Positions 1-9,187 of a DNA stretch of 64,000 nt are shown here, one piece after another. The translations under genes were made by a program, and so were the position numbers. How positions within the stretch are numbered: the stretch's first letter is position 1; every line of letters begins with the position of its first letter. A model generated the notes under the pieces. It worked only from the letters and a program-made list of their open reading frames with translations. It ran no database searches and was not told where the DNA came from. Origin of the DNA: Planctomycetaceae bacterium (lineage in GTDB: Bacteria; Planctomycetota; Planctomycetia; Planctomycetales; Planctomycetaceae); assembly GCA_024742875.1 (NCBI GenBank), contig JANSXP010000014.1:50387-114386 (forward strand), read 5' to 3'.

Positions 1-27
1 CCCCTACACGTTTTCCGGGAACGTACC

Positions 28-942
28 ATGTCTTCGCCCACGCTCAACCGCATCCTGGACGGTCTGATGGATCGCTATCGCACGCGTGTTCCGGACGTCA
101 ATCGCGTGCTGGACATCATGAAGTCGGCGGAACTGATCGCCGACTACACCGACATCGAGAATGACCACATCGCTTTTCGCACCATGGGAGTGCCACACCT
201 GGGCATTGCCTCGTTCGAAAAGATCTTTGTCCATCACGGCTATGAACGCCGCGACGCCTATCATTTTGACGGCAAGAAACTGGACGCGTTCTGGTATGCT
301 CCTCCTTCCCCGGAACTGCCGCGGATTTTCGTCAGTGAACTGCGTGTGAATGACCTGTCCGCCGACGTGCAGGCCATCATTCGCAGCTACACAGATGAAG
401 TGACGGCCGATCCGGTGGACCGTCTCGATCTGGACGACGGTGACGCCGTAGATGAGTTTCTGCATCGTCCGCTGTGGCGGTCACCCACACTGCAGGACTT
501 TCAGGCACTGGCTGCCGAAAGTGAATACGCGTCGTGGGTCATCTACAATCGCTACTACCTCAACCACTTCACCATCAGCATTCACAATCTGCCGGCCCCG
601 TACAACACGGTCGAACGCTTCAACACACTGCTGGAAGAAAACGGCGTGGTGCTGAACGAGTCCGGTGGCAAAGCGAAAGTCAGTCGCGACGGTTTGCTCA
701 TCCAGAGTGCCTCCGTGGCCGCCATGGTGAACGCCGAGTTTGACGACGGACAGGGGGGCACAGTCACGCACCCCATTTCCGGATCGTATGTCGAGTTTGC
801 GGAACGTCGCCTGCTGGCGGAATTCAGCACGTTGCCGCCTGCAGAAATCACGCGTGCTCATCGCCGCGACGGATTTGAAACGGCTAATGCCGATCGCATC
901 TTTGAAAGCACTTACAGCACAGAAACCGGACGATCCCAATGA
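28..942 (+). CDS. DUF1338 family protein, 2-oxoadipate dioxygenase/decarboxylase-like
   Basis: This 304-residue protein matches the DUF1338 family. Characterised members such as HglS are Fe(II)-dependent enzymes that turn 2-oxoadipate into 2-hydroxyglutarate with loss of CO2. The likely metal ligands are visible: H47 in DHIAFRT, H180 in NHFTISIH and E256 in YVEFAERR. R51 sits in the usual substrate-binding place. The protein is shorter than HglS (about 460 residues) and resembles the short bacterial form. The stop overlaps the next gene by 4 bases, so the two are probably translated together; trpE and holB follow on the same strand. Lysine catabolism is the known role of the family. The trpE context gives no support for it, so the substrate here is open. 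The family call is firm and the reaction is inferred. Confidence 0.8.
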   Translation: MSSPTLNRILDGLMDRYRTRVPDVNRVLDIMKSAELIADYTDIENDHIAFRTMGVPHLGIASFEKIFVHHGYERRDAYHFDGKKLDAFWYAPPSPELPRIFVSELRVNDLSADVQAIIRSYTDEVTADPVDRLDLDDGDAVDEFLHRPLWRSPTLQDFQALAAESEYASWVIYNRYYLNHFTISIHNLPAPYNTVERFNTLLEENGVVLNESGGKAKVSRDGLLIQSASVAAMVNAEFDDGQGGTVTHPISGSYVEFAERRLLAEFSTLPPAEITRAHRRDGFETANADRIFESTYSTETGRSQ

Positions 943-1397
943 CCATTGATTTTCACGACGTGCTGACCAGCTTCCAGGGACACGGGGTGCGGTTTGAATA
1001 CCCGGACATCTGGCAGATTGCGGTGGAAGAAACAGAGGGCGATGTGATCGTCACCATCACCGCCACGGAGACCTGTTTCTGGCTGCTGAGAATACTGCGC
1101 AGCTGTCCCACGCCGCCGGAAGTGATCGAATCCTGCCTGACCGGCTTTCGGGAAGAATACGACGAAGTCGAAGAAACGGTTCCTGACACATCGCTGTGTG
1201 ATCTGCCGGCCGCTGCGGCCGATGTGTCGTTTGTCTGCATGGATCTGCTGAACTCAGCCGCGCTGCGGAGTGTCCGCACTCTCAACCACACCCTGCTGGT
1301 CTGGTGGCAAAGCAGCGAATCGGAACTGGAAGAAGCGCACGCGATTTTCGATCATATGTCGGCCTCCCTGTCGCTTGATCGCGCTGCGGCCAGCTGA
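939..1397 (+). CDS. conserved hypothetical protein, 152 aa
   Basis: A soluble acidic protein with no signal peptide and no motif I recognise. It starts on an ATGA overlap with the DUF1338 gene, so translational coupling is likely. Alternating beta strands (residues 14-20, 28-42) and the late segment around LLVWWQS suggest a compact alpha/beta fold of the kind seen in small PsbP/Mog1-like proteins, but this is only an impression. It may act with the upstream dioxygenase-like enzyme; nothing in the sequence shows how. Confidence 0.7.
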   Translation: MTIDFHDVLTSFQGHGVRFEYPDIWQIAVEETEGDVIVTITATETCFWLLRILRSCPTPPEVIESCLTGFREEYDEVEETVPDTSLCDLPAAAADVSFVCMDLLNSAALRSVRTLNHTLLVWWQSSESELEEAHAIFDHMSASLSLDRAAAS

Positions 1398-1530
1398 AAG
1401 TCTGCGTCCGAATTTGCCTCTGGCATGTCTCCAGCCTTCGGTTTTCCTGCCCGTTGCCGATAGACTGCAGGTTCCCAGCGTGAAGCGGGCAGCCGCAGCA
1501 CGCCGCCGATACAGAACCCCGTGAAGATCC

Positions 1531-3069
1531 ATGACGTCCGTAAACCAACCTGACTTCGAAGAATTCACCCGGCTTGTGCAGCAGGCCCGCAGCGACGGCC
1601 AGCGGTTTGTGCCCGTTTTTCGTCAGCTGACCGCCGACACCCTGACGCCGGTCACCGCCTGGCAGCGGCTGTCTGATGGCCCCTGGTCCTTTCTGTTTGA
1701 AAGCGTGGTGGGCGGAGAAAAAGTGGGGCGTTTCAGCTTTGTCGGCAGCAACCCGTTTCTGTCAATGACAGCGTGGAGTCGGCGTGTCAGCATTCGACGC
1801 GCTGATGGCAGTCAGGAACAGTGGGACAGCGATGATCCGCTGAAGGACCTTGACGCCCTGCTGTCCGAGTACGGCTGTATCGAAGTGCCCGGACTCCCCA
1901 GTTTCTGCGGTGGAGCCGTCGGCTTTGCGGGTTACGACATTGTGCGTTACACGGAGCATCTGCCGGATGTTCCCGAGGACGACCGGCAGCTCCCCGACCT
2001 GTGCTTTGCACTGTATGACGGCATGGTCGTGTTTGATCATATCCGCAAAGTCGTACTGGCGATTTCACTGGCGGATGTCACTGCAGCGGAAGACATCAGC
2101 GAGATCCGCAAACTGGCAGAAGATCGACTGCAGGTGATCTGCAGCCAGCTGGCAGACGTGGGTGACTCCGTACGGCTGACAGACATCAATCTGTCCGTGG
2201 AATCGGAACTGGAGTTCGAGTCCAACTTCACAAAGCCGGATTTCGAAGCCGCCGTGGAACGCTGCAAAGAGTACATTCGCGCGGGCGACATTTTTCAGGT
2301 CGTCTTCAGTCAGCGACTGCGACACCACAGTGAAGCACGGCCGCTGGACGTCTACCGTTCGCTGCGGATGGTCAACCCCAGCCCATTTATGTTTTTGCTG
2401 CAAACGCCCGAACTGCATCTGGTGGGCAGTTCACCGGAGATCATGGTCCGCGTGGAAGACGGCGAGACCACCATTCGCCCCCTGGCCGGCACGCGGAAAC
2501 GCGGCACGACGCCCGCAGAAGATCAGGCCCTGGCGGAAGAACTGCTGGCTGACCCCAAAGAGCGGGCCGAGCATGTGATGCTGATTGATCTGGCGCGCAA
2601 CGACGTTGGTCGAGTGGCGCAGTTTGGGACGGTGGAACTGAACGACGTGATGGTGGTTGAGCGATACAGCCACGTGATGCACATTACCAGCAATGTGGTG
2701 GGACAGCTGCAGGATGGCCTGACGGCTGTGGAAGCACTGCGGGCCGGGCTGCCGGCGGGCACCGTCTCGGGCGCTCCAAAGGTTCGCGCCATGGAGGTCA
2801 TTGATGAGATCGAGCCGCACAAGCGGGGACCGTACGGCGGTGCCGTCGGCTATATTGATTTCACCGGCAACATGGACACCTGCATTGCCCTGCGGACACT
2901 TGTCATTCAGGACGGCGTGATTGACGTTCAGGCGGGGGCGGGCATCGTGGCTGACAGTGTGCCACACATGGAATACGAAGAGACGCTGAACAAGGCGCGC
3001 GCGCTGCTCAAGGGCATTCACATCGCGGAAACTCAACTGGGTCACACTGACAGCGAGCAGCCGTCTTGA
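1531..3069 (+). CDS. trpE: anthranilate synthase component I
   Basis: TrpE converts chorismate and ammonia (or glutamine, via TrpG) to anthranilate, the first committed step of tryptophan synthesis. The 512-residue length is normal. The N-terminal domain carries the LFES element (around residue 55) that forms the tryptophan feedback site. The chorismate-binding domain shows [48 protein letters not shown] and [10 protein letters not shown] in the expected order. Pabb-type sequences are similar, but the feedback element and overall pattern favour TrpE. The partner amidotransferase gene trpG lies about 28 kb away on the other strand. The stop codon overlaps the TTG start of holB. Confidence 0.93.
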   Translation: MTSVNQPDFEEFTRLVQQARSDGQRFVPVFRQLTADTLTPVTAWQRLSDGPWSFLFESVVGGEKVGRFSFVGSNPFLSMTAWSRRVSIRRADGSQEQWDSDDPLKDLDALLSEYGCIEVPGLPSFCGGAVGFAGYDIVRYTEHLPDVPEDDRQLPDLCFALYDGMVVFDHIRKVVLAISLADVTAAEDISEIRKLAEDRLQVICSQLADVGDSVRLTDINLSVESELEFESNFTKPDFEAAVERCKEYIRAGDIFQVVFSQRLRHHSEARPLDVYRSLRMVNPSPFMFLLQTPELHLVGSSPEIMVRVEDGETTIRPLAGTRKRGTTPAEDQALAEELLADPKERAEHVMLIDLARNDVGRVAQFGTVELNDVMVVERYSHVMHITSNVVGQLQDGLTAVEALRAGLPAGTVSGAPKVRAMEVIDEIEPHKRGPYGGAVGYIDFTGNMDTCIALRTLVIQDGVIDVQAGAGIVADSVPHMEYEETLNKARALLKGIHIAETQLGHTDSEQPS

Positions 3070-4121
3070 TCGACACCTGGGACAAGCTGAAAGGTCACGA
3101 AGAACAGCGGGACCTGTTTCGCCGTTCCATCGCCATGGGGCGGCTGTCGCACGCTTACGTGCTGGCCGGACCGGCGGGCATCGGCAAGCGACTGTTTGCT
3201 CAGCTGCTGGCACGCTCTGTTTTCTGCCGCAGCCACGAATTGTCGGAGCTCACCGCCTGCGGTGAGTGCCGCGCATGCCGCGCGTTTTCCGCGGGGTCCT
3301 GGCCAGACTACATTGAAGTCGGCGTGCCGGCCGGCAAGACGGCCATTCCCATTGCCGCGATCGCTGGCGAAGACGGCAAGCGTGGCCGCGAAGGCCTGTG
3401 CTACGAACTGTCAATGGCACCGCAGGCCTCAGAGCGACGAGTGGCCGTCATTAATGACGCGCAGATGATGAACGTCGAGAGTGCCAATGCGCTGTTGAAA
3501 ACACTGGAAGAGCCACCTGCCGATTCTCTGATTCTGCTGGTCTGTGACAACCCGGACACGCTGCTGCCCACGATCCGTTCGCGGTGTCAGATCATCCGCT
3601 TCTTTCCGCTGACCGCCGCGACGGTGGAAGAAATTCTCATTGCCGAAGAACTGACCGAATCCGCAGAAGAGGCGGCCAGCATCGCCTCCCTGTGTGAGGG
3701 CAGTCTGGAGACCGCGCAGCAACTGCTCCACCCCGAACTGCGACAGCTCAAAGCATCCATCAGTCGGCAGCTGGCGCAGTTTGAAGCCATGCAGCCGCTG
3801 CAGATCAGCGGCAAGGTGATCGAAAAACTGGAAGAAATTTCCTCTGGCACCGCCGAACAGCGTCAAAATGCCCAATGGCTGCTGCGTTTCGTGGCGGACA
3901 GTATTCGCGAACGACTCAAAGGGGTCGCCAGCGGCGATCTGGCCGATCCCCTCACGCAGAAGCTGGGCGCCAAACAGGGCGTTGACCTGCTGGCCCCGAT
4001 GCTGGAGAGCACGATCCGCGCCTCAAGCCAGGTGGCCGGATCTTCGCCCGTCAAACTGGTGATGGAAGCGCTGTTTGATGATCTGGCCAGTCAGTTTCGC
4101 GTGGCCAGCCGCCGTGTCTGA
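3066..4121 (+). CDS. holB: DNA polymerase III subunit delta'
   Basis: A clamp-loader delta' subunit of 351 residues. It begins with the typical W-x-x-L-x-GHE opening, then GPAGIGK at the P-loop position with Arg after the Lys (GKR instead of GKS/T). This fits the non-ATP-binding nature of delta'. A four-cysteine zinc module follows (CRSHE...CGECRAC). The sensor region has [11 protein letters not shown] and TIRSRCQ. The TTG start overlapping the trpE stop (TTGA) is chosen because it includes the conserved N-terminal helix; the first ATG would begin just before [12 protein letters not shown] and lose it. It ends before a gap shared with a convergent response-regulator gene. Confidence 0.88.
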   Translation: MIDTWDKLKGHEEQRDLFRRSIAMGRLSHAYVLAGPAGIGKRLFAQLLARSVFCRSHELSELTACGECRACRAFSAGSWPDYIEVGVPAGKTAIPIAAIAGEDGKRGREGLCYELSMAPQASERRVAVINDAQMMNVESANALLKTLEEPPADSLILLVCDNPDTLLPTIRSRCQIIRFFPLTAATVEEILIAEELTESAEEAASIASLCEGSLETAQQLLHPELRQLKASISRQLAQFEAMQPLQISGKVIEKLEEISSGTAEQRQNAQWLLRFVADSIRERLKGVASGDLADPLTQKLGAKQGVDLLAPMLESTIRASSQVAGSSPVKLVMEALFDDLASQFRVASRRV

Positions 4122-4245
4122 TGGCGTTGCGGCGATCCGGCAGGGCCAGACGTGGGCGGTATCACCTGGGCGCCAGTATCAACGCCAGATCAGTGACAGC
4201 GGCAGACGAGGGGCACGGAGCGTGCCTGGAGGTGCTGGTCGGGGT

Positions 4246-4644
4246 CTAGTAAGGATCGCAGTAAGCGTCGGCCAGAGCGCCCTGAACCGTCGTGCACAGT
4301 TCTCGCCTGCGAACCGGCTTTCCAAGCACAGAGTAGGCGTCGGCCGCAATCGCATCTCGACGCAAATCGTCCGTGTCTTCCGATGTGATCAGGATGCAGG
4401 GCCGAACCGCGTTGAGCTGCTTCAGCTCTCGCATAGCTTCCAGCCCCGTCATGACATGCATGTGCATATCCAGCAGCACGATGTCGATGCGAAACTCCTG
4501 AGAGTACTCCACGGCCGCTTCGCCCGATTCCACTTCGTGCACTTCCACGAGCAGTGGTTCGAGCAGTTCGCGCAACAGTTCTCGAAACGAGGGACTGTCG
4601 TCGGCGATGAGGAGACTTCGGGATGGGGGAGTTTCAATAACCAT
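4246..4644 (-). CDS. single-domain response regulator (receiver only)
   Basis: A 132-residue CheY-like receiver with no output domain. The phosphoacceptor is D59 (IVLLDMH), the acidic pair is D15/D16 (IADDSP), the switch Ser is S88 (LITSED) and the conserved Lys is K109 (LGKPV). I use the ATG giving MVIETPPS because the upstream in-frame extension has no receiver homology and overlaps the next gene. No histidine kinase is nearby, so it may be an orphan phosphorelay or stress-signalling receiver. The product ends just beyond the receiver in a short DAYCDPY tail. Confidence 0.88.
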   Translation of the reverse strand: MVIETPPSRSLLIADDSPSFRELLRELLEPLLVEVHEVESGEAAVEYSQEFRIDIVLLDMHMHVMTGLEAMRELKQLNAVRPCILITSEDTDDLRRDAIAADAYSVLGKPVRRRELCTTVQGALADAYCDPY

Positions 4645-4762
4645 ATCTTCTGCAAACCTCGTTCCTGAGGTATCTGCCGAAAATGCTCGGCAAGCGTCCC
4701 TGCTCAGCCGGTATTCTGATAAACGTCCGCTCGGTTTTCCAGTGATTTTCCACCTCGCCGCC

Positions 4763-6298
4763 TCAGCGACGCCGAAACACGGTGCCCTGCGGATCGGCGT
4801 AGATCTCGGAAAAATCATCGCTTTTTCGCAGCCGCTGCCAGAGACGCCTGTGTCTTCGGGAGTCGACCACCACCAGATTGATGTTCAGCTGAGCCAGCCG
4901 GGCCGACAAATCGGACGGCCCTCGCAGCAGCGACAGGTATTCCTGCCAAACCGTTTCCGGAATGACGTGCACATGCAGATTGACGTACGACTGCAACCTG
5001 CCTTCCAGACTGTACATCACAAATCCGGCCCATTCGGCGGGAATCAGGGCCTGCCCGGGCGGTAAATCGCTGTTCTTCAGAAAGCGGGTGATTTGTAGCG
5101 GCGTATAGCGTGCAAGGACCTCTGCTGGTTGAACGTTTCGCAGGTGCAGACAGGCGGCCCCCCAGTTGGTCCGGCAAAACAGCATCAGCAACAGCAGGCT
5201 GCTGGCCAGCGTCCAGCGAGGATGTCGGTTGTCCGCGTCGGGCCCCGGCATTCGCCGCCACGTGCGTGCGATTGCCGCCAGCTGCCCCCCCAGCGACACC
5301 GCCACAACGGGCGCGTACCAGTTAAGCATCCGCGAGGACCAGACCGCCAGCACGCCAAAGAACAGCAGTGGCAACAATGTGCAGATTCGCCGCCGAGCGG
5401 GTGTCGCAGGGATACTCGCCAGCCACAGGATGGTGACAACGGCCGTCGCCCGCCCCTGTCGCATCGACAGCGACAGTGGCGCCCATTCAAACATAGAATC
5501 GATGTTTGGGTGACGGCCCACCCGCAGCACTTCCAGATAGATCTCTGCACCAAACGGATTAAGCAAACCCGCCAGGCAGCAAAGTCCCAGCAGCTGCACT
5601 CGCTGTCGAATCAGTCGACTGTGCGCCACAGCACGCACGCTGCCCGTGCGATGACAGAGGTCTGCGGCTCGCCCGGCAATATCCAGCCCGATCAGCGTCA
5701 GGCCGACGGCAAAGGAACCGTGGCAATTCGCCCACACGACAAACATCAGGCTCACGGCCACCAGCGACCGGCCAGACAGCCGCCGCGATCGAGACAGGAG
5801 CATCAGCAGCACAGCAAAGCAGGGCACTCCCAGCAGCTGAGGACGGATGATCTTCAGTTGCTCCCAGTTGATCGCCAAAAAGGCGGCCGCCGCGACAATC
5901 GCCGGCACATACCGCTGACACCGGCGAAACACGGTCGCCACCACGGCCGTCACCGCGACAGCTACCAACAGAGCGTACACAAACTGCAGCGCGGCCAGTC
6001 CCAGCCACGGAGTATCGGCCAACACAGCCATCATCACCTGAGACAGCCAGGCGGTGGCCACAAACCGGGCCCCTTCAGCCGCTGGCAACAGCGGCTCAGT
6101 GGCGGGAATGCTGCCGGTCTCCAGAATGTACCGACCATAATTGATATGATCCCACAAGTCTGTGGGCCACAGCGGCCAGGCGGCAAACCGTCCGATGACG
6201 AACCCGCCGATCAGCGCAATCCACACCGTGGTGGAAAACGTCGTGCCACGTCGCCACAAGTGGACGCTTGAGTCAGATCGGGATTCAGCAGAAGCCAT
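4763..6298 (-). CDS. polytopic membrane protein, GT-C/PMT-like
   Basis: A 511-residue integral membrane protein with about ten hydrophobic segments. After the first membrane span there is a loop reading PTDLWDHINYGRYILETG (residues 45-62). This resembles the acidic first loop of GT-C fold glycosyltransferases and related bacterial membrane proteins, where D/E residues lie near the lipid-linked sugar site. The C-terminal 100 residues, after the last span, form a soluble domain. The ATG giving MASAESRSD is preferred because the longer in-frame start adds a segment without a plausible role. A lipid- or protein-glycosylation role is a family-level inference; no substrate can be named. Confidence 0.7.
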   Translation of the reverse strand: MASAESRSDSSVHLWRRGTTFSTTVWIALIGGFVIGRFAAWPLWPTDLWDHINYGRYILETGSIPATEPLLPAAEGARFVATAWLSQVMMAVLADTPWLGLAALQFVYALLVAVAVTAVVATVFRRCQRYVPAIVAAAAFLAINWEQLKIIRPQLLGVPCFAVLLMLLSRSRRLSGRSLVAVSLMFVVWANCHGSFAVGLTLIGLDIAGRAADLCHRTGSVRAVAHSRLIRQRVQLLGLCCLAGLLNPFGAEIYLEVLRVGRHPNIDSMFEWAPLSLSMRQGRATAVVTILWLASIPATPARRRICTLLPLLFFGVLAVWSSRMLNWYAPVVAVSLGGQLAAIARTWRRMPGPDADNRHPRWTLASSLLLLMLFCRTNWGAACLHLRNVQPAEVLARYTPLQITRFLKNSDLPPGQALIPAEWAGFVMYSLEGRLQSYVNLHVHVIPETVWQEYLSLLRGPSDLSARLAQLNINLVVVDSRRHRRLWQRLRKSDDFSEIYADPQGTVFRRR

Positions 6299-6600
6299 CG
6301 GGCGGGATTCGCAGACTCGAAAGGAGAGGGGAAGTGTACCCCAGAGAATCATGCCTGTGGGGCATTGATCGCAGAACGTCTTGCGAGTCCTCAACAAAGA
6401 CGAAGCAAACGGCAGAATTGGGAAAATGCCGATCAATCCGACCCCATCAGCGATTTGCGTGTTGCCCGGTTCACGCGGCGCAATCGTTTTGTTCGGGCCG
6501 ATACGCAGGAAAGCGAAGCCCCGTGTGGGACTTCGCTTCGCTGAGATCCGGGCACCGCGTCAGAAAGCAGCCTGGCAGTTGCTTCTGGACGTGCGGCCGA
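6299..6600. other. intergenic region with terminator-like hairpin
   Basis: This gap separates two minus-strand genes. It should hold the 3' end of the FlgO-like transcript and the promoter of the membrane-protein gene. A hairpin is visible at 6511-6538: an 8-base arm AAGCGAAG, a C/A mismatch, then CCC-GTGT-GGG and the matching CTTCGCTT. There is no U-run behind it on the minus strand, so termination strength is uncertain. I see no gene. Confidence 0.5.
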
Positions 6601-8034
6601 TCAGTCGGCCTGGTAGTAGGTGATGGTGGCCGACATGACGGGCGTGGGGTCCGGCGTGAAGGACACGATCTCGATTTCGTTTTTGGCCACTTTGTCCTGC
6701 ACAATCAAGCCACGGGTTTCCGGTTCCTCTTTGCCCGCCAGTCGCAGCTGATGTTTCAGAGCACTCAGGTTCTGCGGTGTCTTGCGAGGCTGAATGCCTC
6801 GCAGCATGGCCACCAGGTCCTCCTCGTCTTCATCGGGAATGACGGGCGGCAGATCGTCGGCCAGTTTCAGATCCTCTTCTTTAAAGACGGTCACCTGAAT
6901 CTGCCCCACATGGCGACCATAGTCCATCGCTCGCTGGGCAGACGCTTCCTGTGACAACACGGCGAATGACTCCATCTCGTTGGTCCCGTCAATCTGATAG
7001 CCACGCACCACGGTGCGAACATGTTCAGGTGACAGAATCCACTTGGCACACTCCAGATCACTCACCGTCTGTCGGTAGAGCGTATTCTCCCCGTTCACTT
7101 TCAGGACAACGCCCAGCCGCCCGGACGTGTTGCTCGATCGCACAATGGCCAGTTCCACTTTCTGTCCCTGTTGCGGCTCCTGCACAAAGGCGCGGCCGTC
7201 GCGAGTTTCAATGGCCACTGGCTGACCGTCATACAGAATCTCCAGTTTGAGGGGAGCCGCGCTGTCATTCAGTGGAAATCGAGAGTCCTTTGTTTTGACT
7301 TTGACGGCTTCTTCCACCGCGGTCTGCTCGCGTTTCTCACGTTGCTTCGTCTGCTCTTTGTGAACCGTTTCCGGATCCCGGTCATCACTGGAAGAGCCGT
7401 CGAACGTGCCGCCGTCAAACGCACCTCGCAGCACAAAGCTTTCGCCCAGTTCGCCCAGGGTGGAAGCATCGAGTTTTGCCTGCACCACATCACACGCTCT
7501 TTGCAAACCGTCCGCGCCTCTGCGAAAGGCCAGCACACCAATGCTGACATTCCTTCCGTCCGGGTGCACCTGCACAATACCGGTCAGAAAGGCGTCGGCT
7601 TTGGAACGCTGTTTTCCCCAGGACAGATCAAACGACTTGTCAAAAAACGCATTGCGACCGGCCTGTGTCAGATGTGTGGCATCGCCAATCCGGCCCACCT
7701 GTGTGCTGGCATCTTTGATGATGTTCAGTTGCCGCTGCTCGTCAAAGGGGTTGGCCAGGATCAGCCCCACTTCCAGTCGATCGGCAATCAGAGAGTTCAG
7801 CGGACCCACGCTGTCGCTCAGTTTGTCGTTCCCTTTTTTGATGCGAAACTTCAGCACGCCCACTGTGCGGCAATCGTGCTCGTTCAAATAGTCGATGATG
7901 GCGGGAATCTGCTTTTGCAGGGCCCGCGGGATGGTGTCGTTCGACTGGGCAGACGCCGCTGACAGAAAACTGACCGCGCAAACTGCCAGGAGCGAAAATC
8001 GGAAAACGAAGGAACGTGAAGAAGAGGGGGACAC
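6601..8034 (-). CDS. exported protein with FlgO/CsgG-like N-terminal domain
   Basis: A secreted protein of 477 residues. The N-terminus is a clear signal peptide (FRFSLLAVCAVSFLSAASAQ). The next 200 residues (VGVLKFRIKKG ... LNSLIADRLEVGL) resemble the CsgG/FlgO-type domain found in outer-membrane-associated proteins. A charged linker rich in Glu and Lys follows. A beta-rich C-terminal part contains LKVNGENTLYRQ and KWILSPEHVRTVVRGYQID, a pattern I associate with extracellular regulatory or caspase-associated proteins in this phylum. The GTG start is chosen because GAAAGG lies about 9 bases upstream and it gives a clean signal peptide. An ATG at 8073 is the alternative and would put a stable hairpin against the start. 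Confidence 0.68.
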   Translation of the reverse strand: MSPSSSRSFVFRFSLLAVCAVSFLSAASAQSNDTIPRALQKQIPAIIDYLNEHDCRTVGVLKFRIKKGNDKLSDSVGPLNSLIADRLEVGLILANPFDEQRQLNIIKDASTQVGRIGDATHLTQAGRNAFFDKSFDLSWGKQRSKADAFLTGIVQVHPDGRNVSIGVLAFRRGADGLQRACDVVQAKLDASTLGELGESFVLRGAFDGGTFDGSSSDDRDPETVHKEQTKQREKREQTAVEEAVKVKTKDSRFPLNDSAAPLKLEILYDGQPVAIETRDGRAFVQEPQQGQKVELAIVRSSNTSGRLGVVLKVNGENTLYRQTVSDLECAKWILSPEHVRTVVRGYQIDGTNEMESFAVLSQEASAQRAMDYGRHVGQIQVTVFKEEDLKLADDLPPVIPDEDEEDLVAMLRGIQPRKTPQNLSALKHQLRLAGKEEPETRGLIVQDKVAKNEIEIVSFTPDPTPVMSATITYYQAD

Positions 8035-8073
8035 GGCTGTCGCCTTTCGAAAGTGAGTCTGAGGAGGGCACAT

Positions 8074-8100
8074 GCCTTGCACCTGATTGAGGTGCAAGGC
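8074..8100 (-). promoter_or_regulatory. 11-bp perfect inverted repeat in the leader of the FlgO-like gene
   Basis: Arms GCCTTGCACCT (8074-8084) and AGGTGCAAGGC (8090-8100) are exact reverse complements around a GATTG loop. The structure lies about 40 bases upstream of the preferred GTG start and directly against the alternative ATG. It has no U-run, so a simple terminator is unlikely. It could be an operator or an RNA hairpin controlling translation. Confidence 0.6.
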
Positions 8101-8250
8101 TGACAGAACACCGCTTTTGCTGCCTCGGCGGTCGTACCTACCTTCAAAACGCAGGCAGACAGCCGGACGGACACAAATCCCACGGTTTTCCAGCAAACGC
8201 CCAACTCGGCGGGCGTCAGTCGACGAGCAAATAGTTCGATCGCAGCGCGC

Positions 8251-8280
8251 AAAAAAACTCCGAACGTCGGGCGTTCGGAG
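8251..8280 (-). terminator. Rho-independent terminator of the Tyr-rich protein gene
   Basis: A perfect 9-bp stem, CTCCGAACG / CGTTCGGAG, around a five-base loop, followed on the minus strand by seven U residues (the A-run at 8251-8257). It lies about 100 bases past the Tyr-rich gene stop and separates it from the FlgO-like gene. Confidence 0.85.
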
Positions 8281-8379
8281 CTGCCTGGGCGGCCCATGTT
8301 GGCACACCGTGACACATCCTGCCATGTTGGCAACTGGCGTTACGACTGCGGCGAGAGAGGGAGTGTCCCTGCCAAACGG

Positions 8380-8886
8380 CTACGGGGCTTTCGGAAGATC
8401 TTTGGCGTCGCCTTCGTCGGGCAGATCCGATTTCTTCAAAGCCTCGATACTGACCTTATCTTCCGATTCCGGAATGAATGGCATGGCTCCCGGCTCGGGA
8501 AAGGCGCTTTCGGGGATACTATCCAGATCGGCCTTCTGGTCTTCTTTTTTCAGCAGCGAATACTGCTTGCCAGGTTCTCCTTCCAGATCAAACCGTCCCC
8601 AGTAAACGCGGCGACGGGGATTGTAGTAGTAGACATAACGGGAGTAGCGGCGGCTGGTGGAGTAGCTGCTCGGATAGTAGACGCAGTAGTGATAGTTGTA
8701 GCTGGAGTAGCTGGTCGTCGGCTTGTAGTAGTAGCGACGCACGTAGTAACGTCGCGTGGGCTGATAGCTCCAGCCGGAGTAATACTGGCGATAACCACGG
8801 GGTGTGGGGGTCGGAGTCATGGCGGACACGCTGCCGGCAGATTGCACCACGCCGGCCAGCATCAGGGCAAGAATCAGATTCTTCAT
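8380..8886 (-). CDS. exported Tyr/Arg-rich low-complexity protein
   Basis: A 168-residue protein with a good signal peptide (MKNLILALMLAGVVQSAG, cleavage near SVSA). Residues 30-100 are dominated by Tyr, Arg and Ser in short clusters such as RRYYVRRYYYK and YSSYNYHYCVYY. An acidic, Pro-containing tail with little Tyr follows (EDQKADLDSIPESAFPEP). The basic Tyr-rich core joined to an acidic tail suggests a structural or cross-linkable envelope protein, but I know of no characterised homologue. It has its own terminator, so it is probably a single-gene transcript. Its signal peptide begins with the same KNLIL stretch as the CHAT protein upstream. Confidence 0.72.
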   Translation of the reverse strand: MKNLILALMLAGVVQSAGSVSAMTPTPTPRGYRQYYSGWSYQPTRRYYVRRYYYKPTTSYSSYNYHYCVYYPSSYSTSRRYSRYVYYYNPRRRVYWGRFDLEGEPGKQYSLLKKEDQKADLDSIPESAFPEPGAMPFIPESEDKVSIEALKKSDLPDEGDAKDLPKAP

Positions 8887-9187
8887 CGGTCAGACTTTCA
8901 TTCTGGTTTGGGGAGGGTCAGGAGACATTCGACACCCTCTCAAACGCAGCCCCGCCGACAGTCGGACACACTTCCCGGGCAAATGTGCGAATTCACAAAC
9001 ATCGGCGCATTCGCCCTGACAGCAGACGGGGAATGGCCAGCGGCAGACAGCGGCCATCGGGGTCGACTCATTGAGCCCGCGCCACAGGACACCTTTGCTC
9101 GAGAGACCAATCGGCGAAAAACGAAAGCAGACCGCACGATCGTCGCCGCGCGGTCTGCTCCCAGCGGTCACAGAGTTTGACTTTTGA
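8887..9187. other. intergenic region: CHAT gene terminator and Tyr-rich gene promoter region
   Basis: The right end carries the CHAT gene terminator and the left end the leader of the Tyr-rich gene. No other gene or repeat is evident. I could not fix a promoter with confidence. Confidence 0.5.
9111..9159 (-). terminator. Rho-independent terminator of the CHAT gene
   Basis: Arms AGCAGACCGC (9126-9135) and GCGGTCTGCT (9150-9159) form a 10-bp perfect stem with a 14-base loop. On the minus strand it is followed by UUUCGUUUUUCG, a broken U-run. Confidence 0.75.

Larger units (their letters stand above)
8035..8379. other. intergenic region between exported-protein genes
   Basis: No gene is visible. 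The region contains the leader hairpin of the FlgO-like gene, the terminator of the Tyr-rich gene (8251-8280), and a direct repeat of CCATGTTGGCA at 8294-8304 and 8322-8332. The second copy lies inside the palindrome TGCCATGTTGGCA (8320-8332). Confidence 0.6.

Noticed and set aside
2431..3213. Minus-strand open frame opposite trpE and holB
   Set aside because: Antisense to two confident genes and no domain pattern.
4212..4226. Hairpin GGCACG-GAG-CGTGCC between holB and the response regulator as a terminator
   Set aside because: Short stem and no T-run on either side; too weak to list as a feature.
5129..6271. Long open frame on the plus strand opposite the membrane-protein gene
   Set aside because: Composition is Gln/His/Arg/Pro-rich without hydrophobic core and it mirrors a clear membrane protein on the other strand; typical of GC-rich antisense frames.
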